From DASRHT01 sp035650355 (GTDB taxonomy: Bacteria; Chloroflexota; Ktedonobacteria; Ktedonobacterales; Ktedonobacteraceae), in NCBI GenBank assembly GCA_035650355.1, contig DASRHT010000122.1, positions 1 to 64,000 on the forward strand: a DNA stretch of 64,000 bases, in the 5' to 3' direction. Positions 7,447 through 16,234 of the stretch are shown here, in pieces. The position numbers and the translations under genes are program-made. The first letter of the stretch is position 1. Every line of letters begins with the position of its first letter. Under the pieces are notes generated by a model. That model ran no database searches and was not told where the DNA came from. It saw nothing but the letters and a program-made list of their open reading frames with translations.

Positions 7447-10428
7447 TTAATCCTCGTTCAGACGCATTGTCTGGCTGATTGATGGACGCGAGACGAGACG
7501 TGCCATGAATAGTAGTGCGGCCAGACAGATCACTACCAATGCGCCCAGGATGAGCAACAGTTGCGGATAAGGCATAGTAGTTCCTATAGGTGGCACGTTC
7601 GGCGCGCCCCCGTTGCCGATATCCCCATGTTGAATCGTGAGCACCGAGACGGTGGGCGCGACAAAAATGCTGAGCATCGCGCTCAGGCCAATGCCGAGCA
7701 GCAGGGCGAGCAGATAGCTGAAGCCCTGTTCCCACAGCAGAACTGCGGCGATCTGACGCGGCCTCATGCCAAGCGCACGCAGGACGGCAAAGTTGGTCAG
7801 CCGGTTCGACGCGTTAAACCAGGACGCGATAAACGTGCCCATCAGTGCCAGGACGAGGGCCGCTGCAATGCCGATGATGAGCACGCCAATGATTCCCAGG
7901 TGATCGGGATTGTTCTGCAAGATGGTCTGGATGGCGCGTCGATCATTGGCGTCCGGCAATATACTGCGGATGTTAGCGAGCGTGGCAGCATCGTCGCTGG
8001 TCTTGAGCCAGAGATAGTTGGGAGCAAGCGTCGAAACTCCCATCGCTCTGGCCTTTACGGTCGTATAGTTCTGATAATCTGCTATCAGCCCGATACCACT
8101 CCATGCCAGGACAGACGAGTCGGAAAGCCCGGGAACATAATTAATCTGTGCCAGGGCAATAAAGTTGGCATGCAGGCTACCGGTGCTATCGATGGGCAGG
8201 CTAAACTGCTCGCCCTGCGTCAGGTGGAATCTTTGCCAGGCTGCGGCATCGACCAGGGCATAGACGACGTTATGGGCGATACCATCAGCGCGATACGACG
8301 CGAGTTGTCCGGTAAGGGTGGATAGCGGAGATGATGAGTACACTGACGACCATGCGACCGTCTGAGCGTACGCCTCAGTATCGACCGCGTTAATAGTGAG
8401 CGAGCCCTGTCCCCTGGTGCTCTGATCGGTATCGAGCTGGATAACGTCGTGGTAGCCGACCGTTGCCGATTGCACCCCTGGCAGTTTGCTATAATAGGTT
8501 TTCAACTGGCTAAGCGTTTGCGCGACGCCGGACGCAGGAAGCGGGCCGCTAAAATCTGCTTGCTCGGCCACAAAGCTGGCGGTATCGCTGACGCGCTGAT
8601 CTTTGGTGGCAATCAACATAAACAGGAAACTGGAAGATGCGATAGCGAGCGCCAGGAGCACGATGATGCGCGCCGCCGGACGGGGGTTGCGCTCCATTTG
8701 AGCCAGCGCCAGTACCGCCGATGCGCCGCGTCTCCTGGTTGCCAGCGCGGTTGCAAGACGGACGATGAGCGGGAAAAAACGCAGGAAGAGCAACAGTATC
8801 GCCGCGACAAGCAGGGGTGAAATGAAGACGCCCAGATCCGAGAGCAGCACGAATATAGACGGATCGATCTGGCTGCCGGCTGTTGTGATGTTGGGCCAGA
8901 AGTAGACGTAAGCGGCATAACCCGCTAACAACAGCAACGCGAAGAAAAGGTCCAGATTGAGGCGTTGCCAGAATGCTCGTTGCTGCGCACGCGACGATGC
9001 GCGCCGCAGGCTCACGATATTCATCTTCGCGGCCCGATTGATCGCCACCAGCATAAAGCAAAGGCTGAGCGCAATGGCTATCATAGCGTACCACTGCACG
9101 CCCAGTATGGCCTGGAGAGGGTGAGCTATTACAGCAGTCAGGGCCGACTGTTCACTGATCGGAAGCAGCATCTGTACCACCAGACGCACAAGCAAGAGCG
9201 CCAGCAGCGGTCCGACCAGCAATGCAGCCAGCCCCAGGATGAGCCCCTGGGCTGCAAACGTGCCAAAGATATGCCGCAGCGTTGCCCCACGACTGCGTAT
9301 TATAGCGATCAGCACCGCCTGTCGCTCAATCAGGATATTCGACATCATGCCCATCAGGAAAAGGACCAGGGCAAAGGTGATCAGCAGCAAATTTATCAGC
9401 TCGTTTTGCACCAGCGCAATGCGCCCGGAGCTAAAGTTTAGCGCGGTAAAAAGGGTTCCGAAAATGTTGATATTTGTCAGGTCGGGAATATTGTTCTGTA
9501 AATCGCCTGCAAGATGTCCATCGAGAAAAGAAGTTTGCTGCGAAAGGCCAGAGAGATCATTGGCATTGAGATGCGCCAGATCGAATGGATAACGCCAGAA
9601 AAAAACAAACTGATTGCTGGCGTCGTCTCGCGGCGCTGTCGATTGCAGAACGGCAATTTTAGGCTTGATTGCATCATTGGCTGTTATCACATTATACGAG
9701 GGTGAGCCTGCTGTCACGATATAATAACGCGAGTTTAAGAAAACTGTCGCTTTGGAGAAAGGATTGCCCATTGCCCAGAAGGGGTCTTGAGCCACTTTAG
9801 GCGCGATAATGCCCACCACGCGGAAATTCCATACCTGCGAGCCGAGCGCGATAGGATAGCGGCCCTGGAAAGTGGAACCGGTATGCAGGCCGAGATTGGC
9901 GGCGGCGTCCTGTGACAGCGTAATCTCTACGGTGCTGTCATTTGTTACCTGTGGTAGCCGTCCCTCTAAAAGCGTCGCATGCTGCGCTGCCTGACTGCTA
10001 TCGTAGCCATCGAGACGGAACGCTGCTGGACTCGTCTTGCCATTGGCGAGCATATCAAATGGCGGCGTCTGCACAACGAGCTGAGAGGCGTGATGCAGAT
10101 AGGGAGCAAGGCTACCCTGATGTAGCGATTGATTGACCTGCTGCTCTATCTGCTGCAATTGCTCTTGAGTGGGATGGGTGCTGACGGTCTCAACGGTGAT
10201 ATATGGCCCATCGGCGGCATTTGCCAATAGAGCAGGCAGATAAGCACTCGTTGCGACAAGCGAGAAGAGCGGACCGGTACAGATCAGCACAACCATCGCC
10301 AGCATGCCCAGCCAGGTGATCAGCAAGAAGCGCCACATCTGTTTGAAACGCCAGCCCATCAGTTTGATGACGGCAGGAAGCACACGCAGGCTGTTCTGAC
10401 GCGTCAATGCGGGTATCGAAGCTGCCAT
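7447..10428 (-). CDS. FtsX/MacB-type ABC transporter permease (paralogue 1)
   Basis: 993-residue permease with the same layout as its downstream neighbour: N-terminal helix (FLLITWLGMLAMVVLICTGP), extracytoplasmic domain, FtsX helices, second extracytoplasmic domain, terminal FtsX helices, and the ending SISQTMRLNED. Start at ATG 10428 with AAAGGAG seven bases upstream; the ribosome site lies against the stop of the ATPase gene at 10442, so the two are translationally linked. Tandem duplication followed by divergence explains the pair. Predicted to work with the ATPases just upstream in a Bce/Mac-like export or mechanotransmission complex in the cytoplasmic membrane. Substrate unknown; the linked two-component system suggests induction by an envelope stress or antimicrobial. 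Confidence 0.87.
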   Translation of the reverse strand: MAASIPALTRQNSLRVLPAVIKLMGWRFKQMWRFLLITWLGMLAMVVLICTGPLFSLVATSAYLPALLANAADGPYITVETVSTHPTQEQLQQIEQQVNQSLHQGSLAPYLHHASQLVVQTPPFDMLANGKTSPAAFRLDGYDSSQAAQHATLLEGRLPQVTNDSTVEITLSQDAAANLGLHTGSTFQGRYPIALGSQVWNFRVVGIIAPKVAQDPFWAMGNPFSKATVFLNSRYYIVTAGSPSYNVITANDAIKPKIAVLQSTAPRDDASNQFVFFWRYPFDLAHLNANDLSGLSQQTSFLDGHLAGDLQNNIPDLTNINIFGTLFTALNFSSGRIALVQNELINLLLITFALVLFLMGMMSNILIERQAVLIAIIRSRGATLRHIFGTFAAQGLILGLAALLVGPLLALLLVRLVVQMLLPISEQSALTAVIAHPLQAILGVQWYAMIAIALSLCFMLVAINRAAKMNIVSLRRASSRAQQRAFWQRLNLDLFFALLLLAGYAAYVYFWPNITTAGSQIDPSIFVLLSDLGVFISPLLVAAILLLFLRFFPLIVRLATALATRRRGASAVLALAQMERNPRPAARIIVLLALAIASSSFLFMLIATKDQRVSDTASFVAEQADFSGPLPASGVAQTLSQLKTYYSKLPGVQSATVGYHDVIQLDTDQSTRGQGSLTINAVDTEAYAQTVAWSSVYSSSPLSTLTGQLASYRADGIAHNVVYALVDAAAWQRFHLTQGEQFSLPIDSTGSLHANFIALAQINYVPGLSDSSVLAWSGIGLIADYQNYTTVKARAMGVSTLAPNYLWLKTSDDAATLANIRSILPDANDRRAIQTILQNNPDHLGIIGVLIIGIAAALVLALMGTFIASWFNASNRLTNFAVLRALGMRPRQIAAVLLWEQGFSYLLALLLGIGLSAMLSIFVAPTVSVLTIQHGDIGNGGAPNVPPIGTTMPYPQLLLILGALVVICLAALLFMARLVSRPSISQTMRLNED

Positions 10429-10441
10429 AAGAAAACTCCTT

Positions 10442-11140
10442 TCAGTCAATGCGACCGTCATTGATCTGCAAGACGCGATCAGCTACGCTCACGACTGTCG
10501 CATCATGGGTGGCGACGAGCAGTGCAATGCCGGTCTGCTGGACAATGGAGCGGAAAAGATCCACGATTGTGCGTCCGGTCAGCGAGTCGAGATTGCCGGT
10601 TGGCTCATCGGCGATCACAAAACGAGGATTATGTACCAGCGCCCGCGCCAACGCGACGCGCTGTTGCTCGCCGCCGGAAAGCTCAAGCCCGCGATGCCTG
10701 GCGCGGGCGTCCAATCCGACCATTGCTAACGCTGCGAGCGCCCGCCGTTCGCGTTCAGCGGCAGGAGTCAATTGCAGACGCAAAGCAACTTCGACATTCT
10801 CCTGCGCGGTCAACGTTGGGAAGAGATGCGCATTCTGGAAGAGCAAACCAACGCTTTCACGCCGCAAGGATGCGCGAGCTGCCTCATTGAGACGCGCCAG
10901 GTCGCGGCCCAGTAAATGTACCTGTCCTTTTGTCGGATCGTCCAGCCCGACCAGGATATTCAATAACGTAGTCTTCCCTGAGCCGGAGCGACCACGCAGG
11001 GCCACAAGTTCGCCCGGCTGAATGCTCAGATCGATATCGCGCAGCACATGCACAACGCGCGAGCCAACCCGAAAATCCCGTTCCAATCCCTGCGCCTCCA
11101 TCACCGCAGTAGCTATCGCTATGCTATTGTTGTTCATCAT
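10442..11140 (-). CDS. ABC transporter ATPase (LolD/MacB-type)
   Basis: 232-residue nucleotide-binding subunit. Walker A GRSGSGKTT at residues 50-58, signature LSGGEQQRVALARAL, Walker B VIADEPTGNLDS followed by the switch His in VATHD. The NLDSLTG sequence after Walker B is typical of the MacB/LolD/FtsE group, matching the FtsX-type permeases downstream. Start at the first of two in-frame ATGs (11140, 11137), with AAAGGA upstream. Its end touches the ribosome site of permease 1. It is one of two ATPases in the operon; the other carries extra C-terminal repeats, so the complex may use a heterodimeric ATPase pair. Confidence 0.9.
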   Translation of the reverse strand: MMNNNSIAIATAVMEAQGLERDFRVGSRVVHVLRDIDLSIQPGELVALRGRSGSGKTTLLNILVGLDDPTKGQVHLLGRDLARLNEAARASLRRESVGLLFQNAHLFPTLTAQENVEVALRLQLTPAAERERRALAALAMVGLDARARHRGLELSGGEQQRVALARALVHNPRFVIADEPTGNLDSLTGRTIVDLFRSIVQQTGIALLVATHDATVVSVADRVLQINDGRID

Positions 11141-11188
11141 TTATTTTCCTTTCACAAAAAATGGTAAAAACGCCCATCATAGCGACGA

Positions 11189-11359
11189 GCAGGGCAAGCG
11201 CAAGGCCCCCACCCCATTTTCCCCCATCCCCTTGCCCCCTACCGCCTCCGCCCAACGTGAGAGAGCCCGTTCGATTTTTTTGTTGCGCAATGTCGGGGGA
11301 ACGCTGGTAGGGGCAAGGGGCGGTGTGGGGACCGGGAGGGGGCCTTGCGCTTGCCCTGC
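11189..11359. repeat. MITE-like palindromic element with 22-bp terminal repeats
   Basis: A perfect 22-bp inverted repeat (11189-11210 with 11338-11359, core GGGCAAGCGCAAGG) bounds a 171-bp C-rich/G-rich element. A second inner inverted pair (11228-11243 with 11306-11320, CCCCTTGCCCC) nests inside. It occupies the 241-bp gap between the two ATPase genes. Its end sequence CCTTGCGCTTGCCCT recurs at 43079-43093. No open reading frame or clear target duplication is seen. Confidence 0.7.
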
Positions 11360-11381
11360 GTCTTCCATTTTCTTCTCATCA

Positions 11382-12485
11382 TCAAATCGTGCCGGCAGGC
11401 CATAATTCGACATGATAGCTGGCGATGCGTACATCAGCACGTCCGTTAAAGGGCAGGCGTTCCAAAGCTTCTCGCGGCAGTTGCAGGCGACCGGCGCGAT
11501 CAACGAGAATTGTTTCATAGTGGGAGCGCAGGGAAAGACCAATGACGGCGCTGGTACTATGAACATCCTGCTCCTGTGCATGCAGCCCGTAAGGCCACAG
11601 TTCGACATGATCGGCTGCAATACGTACATCGGCGCGACCACGCAGCGCGACCTGCTCCATAGCTTCTCCTGGTAGCTGCATAATGCCTGACTGGTCGATA
11701 AAAATTGTCTCCCTGTATGTCTCGGTCGGCAGCCCGATCACGGCGCTTGCTCCCTGTTGCGCGCCTGGCATTGTTGCGAGTGACTGGCTGCGGCGAATCG
11801 TCTCAGTGCTGGTACGACCGTCGCGAATGGCAAGCGTCCGATCAACGATGGCAGCGACGGCAACGTCGTGCGTGACAATCAGGATGGTCACATTCATAGT
11901 TTTGTTTAACTGGCGCATAAAAGCGATGATCTCCTGCGTGGTGACGGAATCGAGCTCGCCTGTCGGCTCATCGGCTAGCAGCAGAGGCGGCTGATTGGCG
12001 AGGGCAACGGCGAGGGCGACTCGTTGCTGTTCGCCGCCGGAAAGCTGCGCCGGTTTTTTCTTCGCCATAGCGGCCAGCCCCACGACCTCCAGCAGCTCGC
12101 GCGTGCGACGTTTGTAGCTGGCTGCGCGCGTGCCATTTAGAATCTGGGGGAGATCGATATTGTCGGCGATGGTCAAGTCCGGTAAGAGGTTGCGCCCGCT
12201 TTGCTGCCAGACGTGACCGACGATGAGGCTGCGGTAGCGCGCCCGCCGTTCATCGTTCAGGCGTGTCAGATCGTGGCCCGCGACGATAATGCGGCCCGCG
12301 CTGGGCGTGTCCAGGCCGCCTAGAATGTTGAGCAGGGTAGATTTGCCGGAGCCGGAAGCCCCAACGATGGCAATCATTTCGCCGCGCCTCACCTCCAGGT
12401 CCAGCCCTTGCAGTGCGACCACTTCCAGGTCATCAACCTTATAAATTTTGATCAGATTATCACATAGTATCAGCGGATCTTGCAT
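11382..12485 (-). CDS. ABC transporter ATPase with two C-terminal AbrB-like repeats
   Basis: Residues 1-232 are a MacB/LolD-type ATPase: Walker A GASGSGKST at 42-50, signature LSGGEQQRVALAVAL, Walker B LLLADEPTGELDS. Residues 247-367 are an extension unusual for this family. It consists of two copies of a unit starting SAVIGL and containing (Y/H)xETIxxDxxGxxQLPxEA and GRADVRIA..HVELWP. The ETILVDRAGRLQLPREAL stretch resembles an AbrB/SpoVT swapped-hairpin half (VDxxGRxxLP), hinting at a DNA-binding or dimerising module, though this is inference. Start ATG 12485 has AGAAGGAG six bases upstream. It lies 51 bases after the propeller gene, and before the palindromic element. Confidence 0.85.
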   Translation of the reverse strand: MQDPLILCDNLIKIYKVDDLEVVALQGLDLEVRRGEMIAIVGASGSGKSTLLNILGGLDTPSAGRIIVAGHDLTRLNDERRARYRSLIVGHVWQQSGRNLLPDLTIADNIDLPQILNGTRAASYKRRTRELLEVVGLAAMAKKKPAQLSGGEQQRVALAVALANQPPLLLADEPTGELDSVTTQEIIAFMRQLNKTMNVTILIVTHDVAVAAIVDRTLAIRDGRTSTETIRRSQSLATMPGAQQGASAVIGLPTETYRETIFIDQSGIMQLPGEAMEQVALRGRADVRIAADHVELWPYGLHAQEQDVHSTSAVIGLSLRSHYETILVDRAGRLQLPREALERLPFNGRADVRIASYHVELWPAGTI

Positions 12486-12536
12486 GAGTACTCCTTCTGC
12501 GGCTCCCTTGAAGGATGCCCTGTTGCGTTTCCTACC

Positions 12537-13646
12537 TCAGTTGCCTATAGGGAAACGGGACCAGGTATTATCTTGATAGTGCAGAATAACGAATACGTTA
12601 TCCTCGTTACCAGTTATTGTGCGGCCCACGGCCCAGCCTTCATTTGCAGAGGGCAGAGCGATGCCGTACAGATTGACTTGCGAAAAATCGAATTTGGAAG
12701 ATGGCGTGTTGGCTGAAAAGAAGCGCACGCTATCCGGCGCGCTCCATACTTCCGAGCGATAAGCCAGGAAATGTTCATCGCCGACGGCCCAGCCTGCTGT
12801 AATAGCGCTCATGGCTACCGCATAGAGATCCTTCCCCTGGCAGGCGTTCGGCATGCAGGCGACCTGCTCCCAGACGCCGGTTTCATCGCGATAATGCAGC
12901 ACAGTGTCTTGCTTGCCCACGGCCCATCCCTCGTGGGAGGAGAGCATAAAGACGTTATTGAGCGCATTATGCGTAGAGCTATTGACAACGCTCCAGACGC
13001 CCGTATGATAGTGCAGAATGGTCCCGTTATCGCCCACAGCCCAGCCTTCCTGCGCGGAAGACATGGCAATGCTGCGTAAATCGAACGGGGTCGGGCTTGC
13101 TATCTGGCTCCACTGCTTCCCATCATAATGGAGGATGGAACCGCCGTAGCCGACGGCCCAGCCGTCCGATGGTGAGAGCATAGAGACGCCAAACAAATTT
13201 TTGTTGAAGTTCGCGGGTCCCGGCACGATTGACCAGCCATCTCCATTGTAATGGACAAACATCGCGTTATAGCCGACGGCCCAGCCATCGCCTGATGAGT
13301 CCAGCGAGACGGCGAGAAGCGGTAGCGTGATGTTGCGCGCCACCTTCGCCGGTTCCCAGGTTTTGCCCGTGTAGTGCAGGATTAAGCCGCTATAAGGCGT
13401 AATGGGGCAGCTTGTCTTATCCTGTGGGTTCTGGGTGCTACACGCTTTCGTAAAAAAGCCGCCAACCGCCCAACCATCATTGCGTGAAAGCATGGTGATG
13501 CCATAGAGGGCTGAACCTGCCCTGAACGGCGATAGAGCCCGGTAGACGGGAGCGGGCTGTCGCTGCCCCCATCCTGCTAAACGCAACGGTATAAGGAGGA
13601 GCGCCAGGAGCAGCAGCGGCGCGTAACGCAGTGAGTATTTGAGCAT
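12537..13646 (-). CDS. Exported GWAVG seven-repeat propeller protein
   Basis: 369 residues. An N-terminal hydrophobic segment (LLLLALLLIPLRLAGW) is a signal peptide or anchor. The rest holds seven copies of a unit with (D/E/A)GWAVG followed by a strand such as GTILHYHTGVW, predicting a seven-bladed beta-propeller like Ycf48/sialidase BNR-type folds common in soil Chloroflexota. No catalytic residues are recognised, so it more likely binds a ligand or partner outside the cell. The ATG has AGGGGGG nearby. It follows the response regulator gene by 14 bases and precedes the first ABC ATPase, so it may be the sensing or accessory ectodomain of the transporter complex. Function otherwise unknown. 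Confidence 0.75.
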   Translation of the reverse strand: MLKYSLRYAPLLLLALLLIPLRLAGWGQRQPAPVYRALSPFRAGSALYGITMLSRNDGWAVGGFFTKACSTQNPQDKTSCPITPYSGLILHYTGKTWEPAKVARNITLPLLAVSLDSSGDGWAVGYNAMFVHYNGDGWSIVPGPANFNKNLFGVSMLSPSDGWAVGYGGSILHYDGKQWSQIASPTPFDLRSIAMSSAQEGWAVGDNGTILHYHTGVWSVVNSSTHNALNNVFMLSSHEGWAVGKQDTVLHYRDETGVWEQVACMPNACQGKDLYAVAMSAITAGWAVGDEHFLAYRSEVWSAPDSVRFFSANTPSSKFDFSQVNLYGIALPSANEGWAVGRTITGNEDNVFVILHYQDNTWSRFPIGN

Positions 13647-13660
13647 AACTGCCCCCCTTT

Positions 13661-14317
13661 TTAAAGCTCGATATCATCCAGTGAAATAATGCCGTGTTTA
13701 AGGGCGTAGATCACCGCCTGAGTGCGGTGGGCCAGGTGTAGTTTTGCCAGGATATTGCCGACGTGGGTTTTGACCGTTTCAGGACTGACCATCATCGTTT
13801 CCGCGATCTCGCGATTGGTATGGCCGAGCGCCAGTTGTCGTAGCACATCCTGCTCTCGCTCAGAGAGTGCGACCTCCGGCTGCCCCCCGCGTGATAGCTC
13901 CTGTAGCACGGCGCTGGCAACGGCAGGATCGAGCAGGGATTGGCCGTGGGCGGCAGCACGGACGGCGGCGAGCAAGAGATCGGGGGCGGCATCTTTGCGC
14001 ACATAGCCAATGGCTCCCGCTCGTAACGCCGCGATCACCCGTGCATCATCGGTATAGCTGGTCAGGGCTACGATCTGCGTGTGCGGCGTAAGCTGGCGTA
14101 CGCGGCGAATGGCCTCGATGCCATCCATGCCACCCGGCATCAGCAGATCCATCACCACAACATCCGGTAGCCATAATTCGATATGGCGCAGCGCCTCTTC
14201 GCCGCTGGATGCCTCACCGATCACCATCAGATCAGGAAAAGACTCCAGATACGTGCGTAACCCCTGGCGCACAACGCGATGATCATCGACCAGCGCCACA
14301 CGAATGCGCTCCGTCAT
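13661..14317 (-). CDS. NarL/LuxR-family response regulator
   Basis: 218 residues. Receiver domain at 1-125 with acidic pocket Asp11-Asp12 and phospho-acceptor Asp57 (VVVMD), then a LuxR-type helix-turn-helix (LSEREQDVLRQLALG, VSPETVKTHVGNIL) at about 150-210. Start ATG 14317 is chosen because AAAGGGGG precedes it; the ATG overlaps the TGA of the histidine kinase (ATGA), showing translational coupling. Cognate output of that kinase, predicted to control this operon encoding two ABC ATPases and two permeases. No inverted repeat was found upstream of the operon that could be named its site. Confidence 0.93.
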   Translation of the reverse strand: MTERIRVALVDDHRVVRQGLRTYLESFPDLMVIGEASSGEEALRHIELWLPDVVVMDLLMPGGMDGIEAIRRVRQLTPHTQIVALTSYTDDARVIAALRAGAIGYVRKDAAPDLLLAAVRAAAHGQSLLDPAVASAVLQELSRGGQPEVALSEREQDVLRQLALGHTNREIAETMMVSPETVKTHVGNILAKLHLAHRTQAVIYALKHGIISLDDIEL

Positions 14318-16065
14318 ACAACGCCCCCTTTCTGTTCCTGGCTGGCACCTTCGTTTAACACGCTCAGCCTGCGTTGCCATTGGATAACGCGGAAAGACTT
14401 CATGAGTAGAGCGAGAAGCCAGACCGCGAGTAAGGCAAAGCTCATCCTTCGTAATAGCTCATCTGCCGGAACAACAGAAAATACATTCAGGAAGATAATC
14501 GTCAGGCCAAACGTGACGAGCCACACGATCCAATCAACAATAATTTGCTGAAGCTGGCGCTGGACCTGCTCTTGTAGCGCAGCGCGCGCCAGAACCTTGC
14601 TATAGCGGCTAAGGTTGCGCGCATACTCTATATAAGTAACTCCAATGGCGACAATCCAGGCAATGAGAAAAAACAGGACAATCCATGTACCGAAAAGGCC
14701 AAATTGTAATCCTTCATTATTAAAGATAAATAAAAGATAACCGGCGTAAAACATCATCAGTAACAGGATGCTGGCGAGTAAATAGTAGCTCTGCGCCAAT
14801 AATAGAAGGTGCTGCTCCTGTTGTCGTCCAACGTGCAGTGAGATCTGGAAGCGATACTGTTGCGTCCAGAACCAGGAGATAAGGGCTACGATGATGCAGA
14901 GACCAACCAGCCACAGCGCCACTGTAACAGGCGTGTAAAGCAGGATGAACGCCGCAGCCAGATCTATACTATACATACCGGCGCGCAAAGTGGAGCGCGT
15001 TTTGCGGACTGTGCTTGTCAGTTCGCGGTTGGCATGTTCGCGCGTTTGTAGCTTCGGCTTGACGAGTGGGATGCACAGGTGGAGCGTCGTGCCCTGAGCC
15101 GGCATGCTCCAGAGCGACAGCGTTCCGCCCAGCTCCTCGACACGTTCGCGCACATTGGATAGTCCCATCCCGCCATAGCTGCTGGGACGCTCGTTCTCCT
15201 GCGCCAGTTCAAAGCCCTGTCCATTATCGCCAATCTCCAGCAATAACACATCTTCCTGCCGTTGTATACTGAGCCAGACCTGTGTGGCGCGAGCATGACG
15301 CGCGATATTGGCAAACCCTTCCTGTACAATGCGAAAGATCATTTCCTGCGTCCCGACCGGCAGCAATTCGTCGGCTGGCAGCGTGCCCAGCTCGGTTGTA
15401 ATCTGTACGCCGATACGATAGCTCAGAGCCTGACATTGCAGGCGCAGCGATTCAAGCAGTCCAATGTTCTCCAGTGCGCCTGGCCGCAATTGCTGTAGCA
15501 GCGCCTGCATCTCGACCTGAGCCTCCTGTGCGGTTCGCTCAATGCTCTCGATGAGCTGGCGCACGCTGGCGAGATTATCTTCCCAGCGCGCTCTGGCTGC
15601 CGCCGCGCTGACGGCAATGCTGAAGATTTGTTGCTTGATCGAATCGTGCAGGTCGCGCGCGAGACGATTGCGCTCCTCCTGCGCCGCCGCTCTGCTCACT
15701 TGTTGCAGCAACTGGTCGCGATACGTATTGTTACGCAGCTCCACCTGTATCTGTTGCCCGCTTTGTTGACCGATCATTTTCACGAAGGTAAAGAGATACG
15801 TCAGGGGCCAGCGCAGGCGTAAGGCATCTGTCTCGACAGGCATATTGCGCGCGAGACGGGCAAGCATGATCTCAAGGGCATAGAAGTTGTAGGGAATATT
15901 GAGCATCAGCAAAAAACTGAGCAGGCCCGCGCCAAGAACGAAGAGCCATTGACCGCCGGAAATTATGGCAGCAAGCACAATCAGGCTATGGCAGACCAGC
16001 AATTGCAATACAAGCCCGTGCCGTATAACGCCAGCTTTGAACACTTTTAGCGGGATGCTTGCCAT
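14314..16065 (-). CDS. DesK/NarX-class sensor histidine kinase with C-terminal membrane domain
   Basis: 583 residues. Two to three N-terminal membrane helices (about 17-60), HisKA_3 dimerisation domain with phospho-accepting His140 in RLARDLHDSIKQQ, and an HATPase_c domain (GDNGQGF, GGMGLSNVRERV) ending near 330. Unusually, another 240 residues follow, with about four hydrophobic helices (for example ILLYTPVTVALWLVGLCIIV and LASILLLMMFYAGYLLFIF). The catalytic core is therefore sandwiched between membrane regions. The short loops suggest sensing within the membrane, as in BceS-like or LiaS-like kinases next to ABC exporters. ATG with AAAGGA upstream; first gene of the operon, overlapping the regulator gene. 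Confidence 0.9.
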   Translation of the reverse strand: MASIPLKVFKAGVIRHGLVLQLLVCHSLIVLAAIISGGQWLFVLGAGLLSFLLMLNIPYNFYALEIMLARLARNMPVETDALRLRWPLTYLFTFVKMIGQQSGQQIQVELRNNTYRDQLLQQVSRAAAQEERNRLARDLHDSIKQQIFSIAVSAAAARARWEDNLASVRQLIESIERTAQEAQVEMQALLQQLRPGALENIGLLESLRLQCQALSYRIGVQITTELGTLPADELLPVGTQEMIFRIVQEGFANIARHARATQVWLSIQRQEDVLLLEIGDNGQGFELAQENERPSSYGGMGLSNVRERVEELGGTLSLWSMPAQGTTLHLCIPLVKPKLQTREHANRELTSTVRKTRSTLRAGMYSIDLAAAFILLYTPVTVALWLVGLCIIVALISWFWTQQYRFQISLHVGRQQEQHLLLLAQSYYLLASILLLMMFYAGYLLFIFNNEGLQFGLFGTWIVLFFLIAWIVAIGVTYIEYARNLSRYSKVLARAALQEQVQRQLQQIIVDWIVWLVTFGLTIIFLNVFSVVPADELLRRMSFALLAVWLLALLMKSFRVIQWQRRLSVLNEGASQEQKGGVV

Positions 16066-16234
16066 ACGCCAGTCCTTTCAATGGGTAACGCGCTGTGGAA
16101 AAACTGCTGCTATCGTCCTTGCGACGATCATATGCACAGTATAAGCTGAAGTTACCGATTCGCAAACACCCGATCAGGTACATCTCTTTCCCCCATCTGG
16201 GGGAATACTGGCGACAATGGGTATGGTACTTATT

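Noticed and set aside
11189..11359. Rho-independent terminator inside the ABC operon
   Set aside because: The inverted arms are 128 bases apart and no T-run follows either arm; treated as a repeat element.
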